Made by a program: the position numbers and the translations under genes
Shown: piece after piece, positions 36,939 to 45,757 of the stretch
Numbering within the stretch: the first letter of the stretch is position 1
Layout: every line of letters begins with the position of its first letter
Notes under the pieces: generated by a model
Databases searched by the model: none
What the model saw: the letters and a program-made list of their open reading frames with translations, nothing else
What the model was told of the DNA's origin: nothing
Assembly: GCF_026391055.1 (NCBI RefSeq)
Contig: NZ_JAPLET010000017.1
Span: 248,001-312,000 of the forward strand
DNA length: 64,000 nt
Direction of reading: 5' to 3'
Source: Spirosoma sp.
GTDB lineage: Bacteria > Bacteroidota > Bacteroidia > Cytophagales > Spirosomataceae

Positions 36939-38531
36939 TCATTTTTTTGAATAACCGGGGCCAAATAGTAATTGGCCCGGCCGCTTGCCGGTATGCTGAT
37001 TATTCTCGACCACAGGCGTTCCATTGACCAGTACCCACGAAATACCCGTTGTGTAGGCATGAGGCTGATCGTATGTGGCCTTATCCGAAACAATTTTTTC
37101 ATCAAACAGCACAATATCAGCGGCATAGCCCGGCCGAAGCAGCCCCCGGTCCTGTAGCCGGAACCGCTGGGCAGGCAGCGACGTCATCCGGCGAATGGCT
37201 TCTTCCAACGGAATAATACGGCGCTCGCGCACATAGCGGCCCAATACACGGGCGTTGGTGCCGTAGGCCCGCGGGTGCGGCATGCCCGCCCCCAGTTTAG
37301 CCACGCCCGCATCGGACGCAATCATGGTGTTAGGATAACGCAGAATGGTCTCCACATCGGTCTCCGACATGGTATGATACACCATCTGAATACGCTTCAG
37401 ACTGGCCTGCTGCATGAGGTCCAGGATTAAATCTGCTTCGGCAGACGCCGATTTCTTACGGCCCATCTTCTCATTGATAGCACTGATACTAAGCCCATTA
37501 AAGGTAGTATCGGGTTTATAGCTGGCCACTACGGCATAATCATAGTTTTTGCGAAGGTTCTTGGCCAGCCCGTCCAGCATTTCGGCTCTGATTTTGGCAC
37601 GGGTTACGGGGTCACGAAAACGGTTCAGCACGGCCGAATCGCCATCGGCCAGCGCCCAGGAAGGCACAATACTTTCCAGCGATGTACTGGAAGCCGTATA
37701 CGGATACTGATCGACCGTTACGTCTAGTCCTTCGCGCCGGGCTGCTTCCACCAGTTCGACCGTTTCGGTGCTTTTGCCCCAGAGTGGTTTACTGGCTACT
37801 TTAAAATGGGATATTTCGACCGGAATTCTGGCTTCACGACTTATTTGGATGGCTTCTTCAATGGCTTGTTTAACATTTTGGCCTTCGTTTCGGATGTGCG
37901 ATGCGTACACACCCCCATATCGGGAGGCCATTTTAGCCAGGTTAACCACTTCGGGCGTTCGGGCGTAGGTGCCGGGCGTGTAGATAAGACCGGTCGACAG
38001 TCCCACGGCTCCATCTTTCATGGCCTGCTCCACGAGGGCTTCCATTTCTGTTTGTTCACGAGCGGTGGGCTCCCGAAAGGCCATTTTCATGATCCTCATC
38101 CGTACTGTATTGTGGCCAATCAGCGAACCAAGATTTACGGAAATCCCCTGCATTCGGAGCGTATCGAAGTAGGTCCGCAGGTTCGCGCTGGAGCCTCCGC
38201 AATTGCCGGTAATCATGGTGGTAACGCCATCATGAATAAAATTAGGTGCACCGGGCTGGGCTTCCAGGCTGCCTTCTACATGGGTATGCACATCAATAAA
38301 ACCAGGGGCAACAATTAATCCGGTGGCGTCAATTGTCCGTTTGGCATCGACGGCAGGTATCACACCCACTCGCACAATACGGCCGTTTTGTATGGCTACA
38401 TCGGCATATACCCAAGGGTTACCCGTTCCATCAACAACGCGCCCATTTTTAATGACAAGGTCGTACGGTTGAGCCTGGATCAGAAGAGGTATCAAAAAAC
38501 AGATGAAGAAAGGAAGTAGCCGGTTTAGCAT
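36939..38531 (-). CDS. Secreted D-aminoacylase-type amidohydrolase
   Basis: A 530-residue amidohydrolase starting at ATG 38531, where a signal peptide begins (MLNRLLPFFICFLIPLLIQAQ). An upstream in-frame ATG would bury the signal. VAPGFIDVHTHVEG carries the HxH metal motif, and SHIRNEG and VEISHFKVA the later His ligands. TVDQYPYTASST and MIASDAGV (catalytic Asp) match N-acyl-D-amino-acid deacylases, subtype III amidohydrolases. GLIYTPGTYA is also typical of D-aminoacylase. The reaction would be hydrolysis of N-acyl-D-amino acids, perhaps peptidoglycan-derived, in the periplasm. It is divergent from mscL and not linked to neighbours. Confidence 0.85.
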   Translation of the reverse strand: MLNRLLPFFICFLIPLLIQAQPYDLVIKNGRVVDGTGNPWVYADVAIQNGRIVRVGVIPAVDAKRTIDATGLIVAPGFIDVHTHVEGSLEAQPGAPNFIHDGVTTMITGNCGGSSANLRTYFDTLRMQGISVNLGSLIGHNTVRMRIMKMAFREPTAREQTEMEALVEQAMKDGAVGLSTGLIYTPGTYARTPEVVNLAKMASRYGGVYASHIRNEGQNVKQAIEEAIQISREARIPVEISHFKVASKPLWGKSTETVELVEAARREGLDVTVDQYPYTASSTSLESIVPSWALADGDSAVLNRFRDPVTRAKIRAEMLDGLAKNLRKNYDYAVVASYKPDTTFNGLSISAINEKMGRKKSASAEADLILDLMQQASLKRIQMVYHTMSETDVETILRYPNTMIASDAGVAKLGAGMPHPRAYGTNARVLGRYVRERRIIPLEEAIRRMTSLPAQRFRLQDRGLLRPGYAADIVLFDEKIVSDKATYDQPHAYTTGISWVLVNGTPVVENNQHTGKRPGQLLFGPGYSKK

Positions 38532-38938
38532 AGTTTTTTCAAGACGGTATGACGGTATTTCGTTAACAATCTTGCTTTTTTTCGGCTCAAAACAAAGCAT
38601 AGGCTACCCCCATCTCAGACTTACCGGGTTCCTGAATAAAAATCAGTAAAGCCTTTCGCCCTAACATACAAATTAGTAGGTACCTTATTTTGGATGGCGC
38701 TAATGCAACGAAGAGTATCTGTTTCTTCTGCTATTTCGACATACTAACCAGCCAGAAATACTGGTAAACAATACAATACATAAATCAGTTACTCCATAGA
38801 ACTTATCGCACGTCCACGATTTTACCGACGTAGCAGCCTGCCTTACCGTAACGTTTCCGGCCTTATCTGCCGCTTCTTTTGCAAGAACGCGTATGCTATT
38901 ATCTGCTTACATCTTATAATCCTCAACTACATACATCT
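38532..38938. other. Divergent region upstream of mscL
   Basis: About 400 nt between the divergent amidohydrolase and mscL genes. No coding sequence or clear hairpin is visible. Promoters for both must lie here, but I see no full consensus. Confidence 0.35.
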
Positions 38939-39430
38939 ATGCTTAAAGAATTTAAGGAGTTCGCCATGCGCGGTAATGTCATGGACCTTGCCGTCGGGGT
39001 AATTATTGGTGCCGCTTTTGGCAAAATCGTGGATTCAGTTGTAAATGACCTGATTATGCCACTGGTTGGTATGGTGGTCGGTAATGTCGATTTCAGTAAC
39101 CTCTACGTACCACTCTCCGACAAGATTACGCCAGGGCTGGCTCTAGCAGACGCCCGGAAGCTGGGCCCTGTTTTTGCCTACGGAAGCTTTCTCACCATCG
39201 TTATCGACTTTCTAATTCTGGCATTCATTATTTTTCTGCTCATCCGGGGTATGAACCGCCTGATGCGGGCCAAAGCCGATGCCGTTGACATCCCGCCTGC
39301 TCCTACCAAAGAGGAAGTGTTGCTGACTGAAATCCGAGATGCTCTTATAGCCAACTCATCTGCTCAACAGGCCGCAACGGTCATGACAACCGTGAGTCCC
39401 TCCGAAGTCGGCAATCGACAAATACCCTAA
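38939..39430 (+). CDS. mscL: Large-conductance mechanosensitive channel MscL
   Basis: A 163-residue MscL beginning at ATG 38939 ([13 protein letters not shown]), the universal MscL start; an upstream in-frame ATG-less extension was dropped. The first membrane helix [29 protein letters not shown] contains the pore-lining Gly/Ala pattern (shown here as [16 protein letters not shown] and NDLIMPLVG). The periplasmic loop is followed by helix 2 ([28 protein letters not shown]) and the cytosolic helix with [15 protein letters not shown]. It opens at near-lytic membrane tension to release solutes. Length is near the 136 of E. coli plus a short tail. Single gene. Confidence 0.96.
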   Translation: MLKEFKEFAMRGNVMDLAVGVIIGAAFGKIVDSVVNDLIMPLVGMVVGNVDFSNLYVPLSDKITPGLALADARKLGPVFAYGSFLTIVIDFLILAFIIFLLIRGMNRLMRAKADAVDIPPAPTKEEVLLTEIRDALIANSSAQQAATVMTTVSPSEVGNRQIP

Positions 39431-39471
39431 CCTGAAACACACATTCCCTACTTCGGGGATTCAAAAGCTAT

Positions 39472-39522
39472 GGCCTCTATTAGCTCCGGGTGAGCAACAA
39501 CCCATTGGAACTAGTAGAGGCT
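39472..39522 (+). terminator. Wobble-paired hairpin after mscL
   Basis: GGCCTCTATTAGCTCC (39472-39487) pairs with GGAACTAGTAGAGGCT (39507-39522) when G-U pairs are allowed. No U-run follows, so a weak terminator at best. Confidence 0.4.
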
Positions 39523-39642
39523 ATACAATCTATCAGGTTGTTCTATAACCGGATAAACTGTTTTTCTGACTCTTTCAGCCCCCGGTTGCAATGACGCCCG
39601 GTTTTTCGGTACTTAGCTCTCTCTATCGAATTATTCCCGGCC

Positions 39643-41592
39643 ATGAAACTACGTTTGTTACTGTCTCTGATGGGTATGGCACTCACCGGCTTTGCTCAAC
39701 AGGCGAAGCCTATTTTTAGCAAGCCCCTAAGCCCGCGTCTGGCTAACTACCAGATTGATGTGACGCTAGACCCGGTTTCTAAAAAGATCAACGGCCGCGA
39801 AACGCTCACCTGGCGAAATCCATCTACGGATGTCGTTCGGGAGTTGCAGTTTCACCTGTATCTGAACGCCTTTCGCAACGAAAACTCGACGTTCATGCGC
39901 GAATCGGGCGGACAGCTTCGGGGCGAAGGCATAGACCGAAATGCGAAGGAAAACCCCTATGGCTCAATCGACATCGTTTCGATGAAGGTCCGAAATGGCG
40001 AGCCGCTGGCGTACCAGTTTTTCCAGCCCGACGACCAGAACCGGGACGACCATACCGTTATTCGAGTGCCGCTGAGCAAACCCGTCGGGCCGGGCGAGAC
40101 CATCGTGCTTGACATTGCGTTTCGGGCCAAACTACCCAAAATCTTTGCCCGGACGGGCTTCAGCCGGGACTTCTTTCTGGTGGGGCAGTGGTTCCCAAAA
40201 ATCGGCGTTTACGAACCGGCCGGCACGCGTTACGCCAAAACGGGCCAATGGAACTGCCACCAGTTTCACGCGCATTCGGAATTCTACGCCGACTATGGCG
40301 TTTACGACGTAAACATCACCACGCCAAAGGAATACTGGGTAAGCGCCACCGGGCTATATCAGTCCGAAAAAATACACAGCAACGGCACTAAAACCCTGTT
40401 TTATCATGCTGAAGATGTAGTCGATTTCGCCTGGACGGCCTCGCCCCATTTTCAGGTAATTAACGACAAATGGAAACGCCCCGGTGGTGGCGAGGTGAGC
40501 ATCGAGCTGGTTATGCAGCCGGAACACGTTCACCAGGCGCAGCGGCATATTGATGCTGCACGGGCTGCACTCGCTTATTTCGACAAACACCTCGGCAAGT
40601 ACCCATTTCCTAACCTGACCATCGTCGACCCGCCTTTTCATGCACAGGGATCGTTCGGGATGGAGTACCCAACATTCATTACCGCCGGAACGGCGTGGTT
40701 TGTACCCGCAGGAGCCCGCTTCCCCGAAATAGTCACCGTCCACGAATTCGGTCATCAGTATTTCATGCAGTTGCTGGCCACCAACGAGTTTGAAGAAGCC
40801 TGGCTCGATGAAGGTTTCAACCAATATTACGAAGGCCGGATTATGGACGAAACCTACGGCCCGCGCTCGTCGCAAATTGACCTGTTCGGCTTCGGCATGG
40901 GCGATCTGGAAAGCTCCCGAGACAGCTATGTCCATCAGGATAACCCGGCCATCGGCTCGTCTTTCGGGAATACCTGGCAACTTCCCGAAGGACAATATAG
41001 TGTATTGACCTACTCCAAAACAGCCACCTGGATGCGAACGCTCGAAGGACTGGTGGGACGACGTGTGATGGACGAAATCATGCAGACCTACTTTACACGC
41101 TGGAAGTTCAGGCACCCTAACGGGCAGAATTTCATCGACATCGTAAACGAGATCGTACCGAAACGACTCGGCGGCAAGTACGGTGCCGATATGAACTGGT
41201 TTTTCGACCAGGCTCTTTACGGCGACAACGTGGTCGATTACGAACTTGTGTCCATTAAGAACAGTCGGCCCAACGGCCAGCGGCAGGCGGTCATTACCGT
41301 ACAGCGCAACGGCGATGGCAAGCTACCGGTAGACGTGCTGGTCCATTTCGACAACGACCGGGAATTGATGTTGTTCTGGGACGGTAAGGGCCGTCAGCGT
41401 CGGTTCACGGTTACCGAAAATGCCCGGGTTCTATGGGCCAGTGTAGACCCAAAGCAAAAGGTTTTCATGGATACCAACCTGAATAACAACAGTTTAATAT
41501 TATCACCATCGTCTGCCCCGGCGGCTAAATTTGCCGCTAAATTCCTGTTTTGGATCGAGAACTGGATGCAATGGTTGGCCTGGCTGGCCTAG
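39643..41592 (+). CDS. Secreted M1-family zinc metallopeptidase
   Basis: A 649-residue secreted peptidase (signal MKLRLLLSLMGMALTGFAQ). The zinc site VHEFGHQYFMQLLATNEFEEAWLDEGFNQY is the HExxH-x18-E gluzincin motif, here HEFGH and then the E of WLDEGF. FGMEYPTFI is the M1 GxMEN-type substrate strand, in the variant GMEYP found in Bacteroidota members. The N-terminal M1 beta domain (IDVTLDPVSKKINGRETLTW) occupies about 30-230. It probably acts as an aminopeptidase in the periplasm. The C-terminal WIENWMQWLAWLA is an unusual Trp-rich amphipathic end, perhaps membrane-associating. Single gene. Confidence 0.88.
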   Translation: MKLRLLLSLMGMALTGFAQQAKPIFSKPLSPRLANYQIDVTLDPVSKKINGRETLTWRNPSTDVVRELQFHLYLNAFRNENSTFMRESGGQLRGEGIDRNAKENPYGSIDIVSMKVRNGEPLAYQFFQPDDQNRDDHTVIRVPLSKPVGPGETIVLDIAFRAKLPKIFARTGFSRDFFLVGQWFPKIGVYEPAGTRYAKTGQWNCHQFHAHSEFYADYGVYDVNITTPKEYWVSATGLYQSEKIHSNGTKTLFYHAEDVVDFAWTASPHFQVINDKWKRPGGGEVSIELVMQPEHVHQAQRHIDAARAALAYFDKHLGKYPFPNLTIVDPPFHAQGSFGMEYPTFITAGTAWFVPAGARFPEIVTVHEFGHQYFMQLLATNEFEEAWLDEGFNQYYEGRIMDETYGPRSSQIDLFGFGMGDLESSRDSYVHQDNPAIGSSFGNTWQLPEGQYSVLTYSKTATWMRTLEGLVGRRVMDEIMQTYFTRWKFRHPNGQNFIDIVNEIVPKRLGGKYGADMNWFFDQALYGDNVVDYELVSIKNSRPNGQRQAVITVQRNGDGKLPVDVLVHFDNDRELMLFWDGKGRQRRFTVTENARVLWASVDPKQKVFMDTNLNNNSLILSPSSAPAAKFAAKFLFWIENWMQWLAWLA

Positions 41593-41681
41593 AGGAATAA
41601 AACCTGAATACAGTTTAATAGCTTAATTTTACAACGACTTCTGCTTGATTTGAATCCTGACTGGTAACTAAACGTACTCTC

Positions 41682-42059
41682 ATGAAGAACGTACTCTTAT
41701 TTGTCAGTCTATTCAGTTTTGCATCCTGTCATAAATCGGATGCTGTCATACAGATAGAGGCACTACCAAACACCGGTCCAGTACTTGAAGCCGATGGTTC
41801 ATTCATAGACTATGGAGCGGTTGATGGTTGTAGTCTATTACTCTCTATTCCTAGAAGCCCAACGACTACCAGTCAATATGCACTTAGTGATCAGTCAACC
41901 AGGCTTGTCAAACCATATATTGTTTATGTGAACGCAGTCGCCGATGTAAAAGCTACCGTGCGTTATCAATTAACCGGACGTACGAAAGGGGTACTCTGCG
42001 GCTGGTCAGGCAACAAATTGTTTGACGAGATTACAATACTATCTATTAATCCCCATTGA
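41682..42059 (+). CDS. Small lipoprotein of unknown function
   Basis: A 125-residue protein with lipoprotein signal MKNVLLFVSLFSFASC followed by HKSD. The mature part is rich in beta strands (IVYVNAVADVKATVRYQLTG) and has two further Cys residues (DGCSLLL and VLCGWSG) that could form a disulfide. I do not recognise the family. Its stop codon TGA lies one base before the ATG of nuoC (TGAAATG), so the two are probably translationally coupled. That coupling is the only clue to function, and it may simply reflect a shared promoter. Confidence 0.7.
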   Translation: MKNVLLFVSLFSFASCHKSDAVIQIEALPNTGPVLEADGSFIDYGAVDGCSLLLSIPRSPTTTSQYALSDQSTRLVKPYIVYVNAVADVKATVRYQLTGRTKGVLCGWSGNKLFDEITILSINPH

Positions 42060-42060
42060 A

Positions 42061-42552
42061 ATGACTTTCTCCGAAACAACCGACCTTCTCTCCGCACGAT
42101 TTGGCGCAGCTATCCAGCCCAACACCCAGAATTTACAGCCTTACCTGACAGTTCCCGTTGAGCAACTGGTCGACATTTGCCAGTTCCTTCGCAATGACGA
42201 GCAACTGTTTTTCGACCTGCTGGCCTGCATTACGGCCATCGACAACGGAGCCAACGCCAACACAATGGAGGTGGTCTACAACCTCACATCCATTCCTTAC
42301 GAGCATAATCTGATGATGAAAATCGTTGTGCCGCGTAACATGAACGGGACCGCGCTGCCATCCGTACCGAGCATTGCCCACGTCTGGCGAACCGCTGACT
42401 GGCACGAGCGCGAAGCCTTCGACCTCGTTGGTATTCACTTCAGCGGTCACCCCGACCTGCGCCGGATACTGCTGCCCACCGATTGGGTTGGGCATCCTCT
42501 CCGCACCGATTATCAGGAAGAAGAGCAATACCACGGTATAAAAACGAAATAA
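42061..42552 (+). CDS. nuoC: NADH-quinone oxidoreductase subunit C, isolated copy
   Basis: A 163-residue protein starting at ATG 42061 (an upstream start overlapping the lipoprotein would add 13 non-family residues). It matches the 30-kDa subunit of complex I: DWHEREAFDLVGIHFSGHPDLRRILLPTDWVGHPLRTDY is the subunit signature, with the pieces WHEREAFDLVGIHF and GHPLRTDYQEE as key blocks. NuoC sits in the peripheral arm next to NuoD and NuoB. No other nuo gene is near, so it is either a second copy or the organism's complex I genes are split. A later segment is missing nothing obvious. Confidence 0.9.
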   Translation: MTFSETTDLLSARFGAAIQPNTQNLQPYLTVPVEQLVDICQFLRNDEQLFFDLLACITAIDNGANANTMEVVYNLTSIPYEHNLMMKIVVPRNMNGTALPSVPSIAHVWRTADWHEREAFDLVGIHFSGHPDLRRILLPTDWVGHPLRTDYQEEEQYHGIKTK

Positions 42553-42629
42553 GACGTCGACATTTTGAGCCGATTGTTGACAGTTTCTAAATTTCGTTTG
42601 TTATTGCTTTGTCTGTATTCCTGAATCCA

Positions 42630-44300
42630 ATGAGAAACTATTTCCGGCTCTTTCGTGCCGTACTGTCTGTCGTTCTTTTTTTAGCTCCTTTCCTGAGTCA
42701 GGCGCAAACAGATTCGGTGATTGTAACAGGCCGTATCCGTAACCTGACCGCCCGGCTCTACCGCGAATCGCCTACGGTTCTGGTTAGTCGCAATAACATC
42801 CTTCAAGCCAGCCGCGAACTGGTTCGTCCGGCCTCGCTCAACGTAGACGGTACATTTCGGGTATCCCTGCCGCTCATCTATCCGCAGGAGGAAATGTATT
42901 TTAACTACGGCCGTATTTCAACGGCTTTTCTGGCCGCACCGGGCACTCTTAGCATCGACCTCGACGCCGACTCCCTGTTCACGGCTGCTGTTCCCTTCCG
43001 GTTTGGGGGCGTCAATGCGCAGGTAAATAGCCAGTTTGCTCGTTATAAGGCTTTCGAAGCAGCATTTGCGGATAAGCCGGATGGCAAAAAACTGACCAAA
43101 CAGATCAGCGAAGAAACCATCGCGGCTTCGTTCAGAATACTATCGGCCGCTTACCGGGCACCCTTCGACGCCTTTGCCAAGCGAGAAAAGGTGTTTCCGC
43201 TGGTCGCCCGCTGGATAACAACCAGCAGCCGGTACAACGCTGCCGCCTTCCTGTACGACAAGGCAACCTACGAGAATGAAAAAATTCCCACTTCCCTGGC
43301 GGACTCACTCCGGCCTGCCAACGACCAGTTGCTTACCGCGTCGCGGGCGTCGGCCATGAACCGGTTTGCTACCTACATTACGCAACGGGTATCTACCGAA
43401 TCGGCGAATGGGCGTACCAATGGCCTGACGGTTCGTATGCTCTCTACATTACTCGAACGATACGGCAAGAACCTTACGGCCGAAGAGCGCATCAGGCTCC
43501 ATGATTACGCCATAAAAAACTCCGCCCGCGCTGCCGACCTGCGTTTCTTTGATGGCCTCGTCAAACGAAGCCCCGATACACTGCAACGCCTGGTTAGCTA
43601 CGAATCCCTGATCGAGCGCAGCCGTCCGCAGGTCGACAGTTCGTCCCTGAATTACCTGACGGCTTACTGGCTGGCCAGTTCGTTACCAGCCATGACGCTC
43701 AATTTTTCGATGCTTCTTTACGATTACGCGCGGCCTCAGGTAAACGAACCGGCTTTGGGCCAATCGCTTGATGAGTTGTACCGGCTGGAGGTAAAAGACA
43801 GCACCCGGATTCGGGCGGCTACGCAGATAATAAAAAATGCAAGTACCAATGTTCAGGCGCTGGAGATATCACCCGGTGTCTTTGTAACGAAAGCACAGCA
43901 CAGCAGCGGACAGTTGCTACTGGATCAATTGATTACGGCCAACCGGGGAAAAGTCATTTATGTACTGCTGTTTTCTCCGTCCGATGAAGCCGGACGGCAG
44001 GTCGCCCTCGACGCCCAGCGCCTTCGAAGCGCTTATACCCCCCGCGACTTTGCCCTGATTTATATACCCATGCCGAGTTCCGACATGGCTCTGTTCCCGG
44101 AACAGGCCACTCGTTATAACCTCTATGGCGATCACTTATTGTTAACCGAAGCGCAACTCATGGACGCCGTAGAGCGGTTCCGGCCCGACAATGAAACCTC
44201 GGGAACGCTCATCAACCGAACGGGTAAGATCATAAAACGAAACGCGCCCTTACCGGGCGCGTTCGAAGAAGCCAGAAATTTGGTCGATAAAAACCTGTAG
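42630..44300 (+). CDS. TlpA/DUF4369-type secreted protein lacking CxxC
   Basis: A 556-residue secreted protein (signal MRNYFRLFRAVLSVVLFLAPF..., cleaved near SQAQ) starting at ATG 42630. The N-terminal part (VTGRIRNLTARLYRESP, GTFRVSLPLIYPQEEMYF) resembles the DUF4369-like beta domain of Bacteroidota TlpA proteins. The middle is helical. The end has thioredoxin-fold strands (GKVIYVLLFSPSDEAGRQ, FALIYIPMPSSD, SGTLINRTGKIIKRNAP), but the place where CxxC should stand reads SPSDEA. It therefore cannot do thiol redox chemistry. Role unknown. A 9-bp hairpin within its last codons (44241-44263) is coding. Confidence 0.65.
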   Translation: MRNYFRLFRAVLSVVLFLAPFLSQAQTDSVIVTGRIRNLTARLYRESPTVLVSRNNILQASRELVRPASLNVDGTFRVSLPLIYPQEEMYFNYGRISTAFLAAPGTLSIDLDADSLFTAAVPFRFGGVNAQVNSQFARYKAFEAAFADKPDGKKLTKQISEETIAASFRILSAAYRAPFDAFAKREKVFPLVARWITTSSRYNAAAFLYDKATYENEKIPTSLADSLRPANDQLLTASRASAMNRFATYITQRVSTESANGRTNGLTVRMLSTLLERYGKNLTAEERIRLHDYAIKNSARAADLRFFDGLVKRSPDTLQRLVSYESLIERSRPQVDSSSLNYLTAYWLASSLPAMTLNFSMLLYDYARPQVNEPALGQSLDELYRLEVKDSTRIRAATQIIKNASTNVQALEISPGVFVTKAQHSSGQLLLDQLITANRGKVIYVLLFSPSDEAGRQVALDAQRLRSAYTPRDFALIYIPMPSSDMALFPEQATRYNLYGDHLLLTEAQLMDAVERFRPDNETSGTLINRTGKIIKRNAPLPGAFEEARNLVDKNL

Positions 44301-44304
44301 TGGT

Positions 44305-45756
44305 TTATTTAGCCCACCATAGTTTGGTTTGCATCGTATTGCTACCACCCATAGCGGTAAGAGCCGCTTTGACGTTGGCGTTGTTGAGGTTTTCTTCCGA
44401 CGACGGGTAAGGTAACCGAGTGGGGATTACGCCACCGTTGTAGTTGACTTTGGGCACAACCAGCGCTGGAACGCCCGTTCGGCGGTATTCCGTCCACGCT
44501 TCAACGCCCTGCCCGAATAGCGCGATCCATTTCTGCTCCAGCACCTGCGTCAGGCCCGCATCACCGGCTTGAAGGGCATTTTTGGTCAGGTAATCAGCGG
44601 GTACTGTCAGCTTGTAATAAGCCATTGATGCTTTGATACCTTCTTCATAGGCTTTGGCGGCATCGCCAGCGGCCGTTACACCCTTCAGCGCGGCTTCGGC
44701 CTTGATGAAGTTTAGTTCAGCATAGCTCATGATAACACCCGGTGTGGTTTCCTGAACGAAAAAATCACCGATTTTAGATGTGCTGGTAAAACCAAGTGCC
44801 CCGGCATCGGAATTTGGCAGGCCGTTGGGAACACCTTTGTACAGGCCCGTAGCGACTGTTTTATTCGCATAAACGCCCAGCCGGGGATCGCCCAGCGCCA
44901 CGAGTTTATCAACGAGCGTCGCACTCACACGATGGTCGTCGCGGGTGCGCCGGTTTTCGTTGGTTGGGTTGTTGTTAGGGCGAGCCAGATAAACCAATTG
45001 CGCCACATCCGTATTCGAGGTCATGACCGGGTATTTGGCTGGGTCGCTCAAAATGCGCGTTATCTCTGCTTTCGGATCGAGGGTTAGACCCGTTTTACCC
45101 AGCATCCGGTTCAACAACCGCAGGCTTAGCGAATTGGCCAGCTTTTTCCACTTGGTCATATCCCCGGCGAATAGAATATCCGCGTCTTTATCGACCGTTT
45201 TGGTACTAATCAGATCGCTGGCCGTTTTCAAGTCGTTTACCAGACCCGTGTAGACATCTTTCTGAGCGTCGAACTTGGGGGCGACAATGCCGTTGGTGGT
45301 GCCCTTCAGGGCTTCGGAGTACGGAATATCACCATACACATCCGTCAGGTTGGCAAATACCCAGGCGCGCATAATCAGACCTATTGCCTGAAGATTTTCG
45401 TTATTGGCCGTTTTGCCCAGTTCATAAATCTTCTGAAAATCGGCCAGAGCTTCGTTGTACAGATAGCGCCAGGGCAGATCCTGCAAATCGCTGGTGTAGC
45501 TAAACTGGTCAATTTCGGTGTACTGAATCCGTGCCGTGTGTTGCGCCCAGCCGTTACCGGCATCTAACCCCAGCGAAACCGTACTCGACGGCCCAATGAT
45601 GTTGCTCACCGCCGAATAGATCCCGTGGGGCATCAGCCGCTCGGCCGGTACGCTGGTCGGGTCGTTTGGGTTGACGTTAGTTTCGTTGAACTTGTTTTCG
45701 CAGCCGCTCAACGTCAGCAGCGAAAGCGTAAAAGAGAGGAGAAATATCTTTTTCAT
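44305..45756 (-). CDS. SusD-like (SusD/RagB superfamily) lipoprotein, second pair
   Basis: A 483-residue lipoprotein starting at ATG 45756, where the signal begins (MKKIFLLSFTLSLLTLSGC). A frame open 56 codons further upstream overlaps the end of susC and was rejected. ENKFNETNVNPNDPTSVPAERLMP is the typical start of the SusD-like_2 group, and QAIGLIMRAWVFANLTDVYGDIPYSEAL is the TPR core. EQKWIALFGQGVEAWTEYRRTGVPALV and IPTRLPYPSSEENLN form the C-terminal block. It is the surface partner of the preceding SusC; one nucleotide separates the stop of susC from this ATG. Confidence 0.93.
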   Translation of the reverse strand: MKKIFLLSFTLSLLTLSGCENKFNETNVNPNDPTSVPAERLMPHGIYSAVSNIIGPSSTVSLGLDAGNGWAQHTARIQYTEIDQFSYTSDLQDLPWRYLYNEALADFQKIYELGKTANNENLQAIGLIMRAWVFANLTDVYGDIPYSEALKGTTNGIVAPKFDAQKDVYTGLVNDLKTASDLISTKTVDKDADILFAGDMTKWKKLANSLSLRLLNRMLGKTGLTLDPKAEITRILSDPAKYPVMTSNTDVAQLVYLARPNNNPTNENRRTRDDHRVSATLVDKLVALGDPRLGVYANKTVATGLYKGVPNGLPNSDAGALGFTSTSKIGDFFVQETTPGVIMSYAELNFIKAEAALKGVTAAGDAAKAYEEGIKASMAYYKLTVPADYLTKNALQAGDAGLTQVLEQKWIALFGQGVEAWTEYRRTGVPALVVPKVNYNGGVIPTRLPYPSSEENLNNANVKAALTAMGGSNTMQTKLWWAK

Positions 45757-45757
45757 A

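Noticed and set aside
40354-41115. 253-codon minus-strand frame
   Set aside because: Antisense to the M1 peptidase including its zinc site; no family match by eye.
42133-42534. 133-codon minus-strand frame
   Set aside because: Antisense to nuoC, whose protein motifs are clear.
44241-44263. GC-rich hairpin AACGCGCCC/GGGCGCGTT
   Set aside because: It lies within the last codons of the TlpA-like gene, 37 nt before the stop, and has no U-run, so it is not called a terminator.
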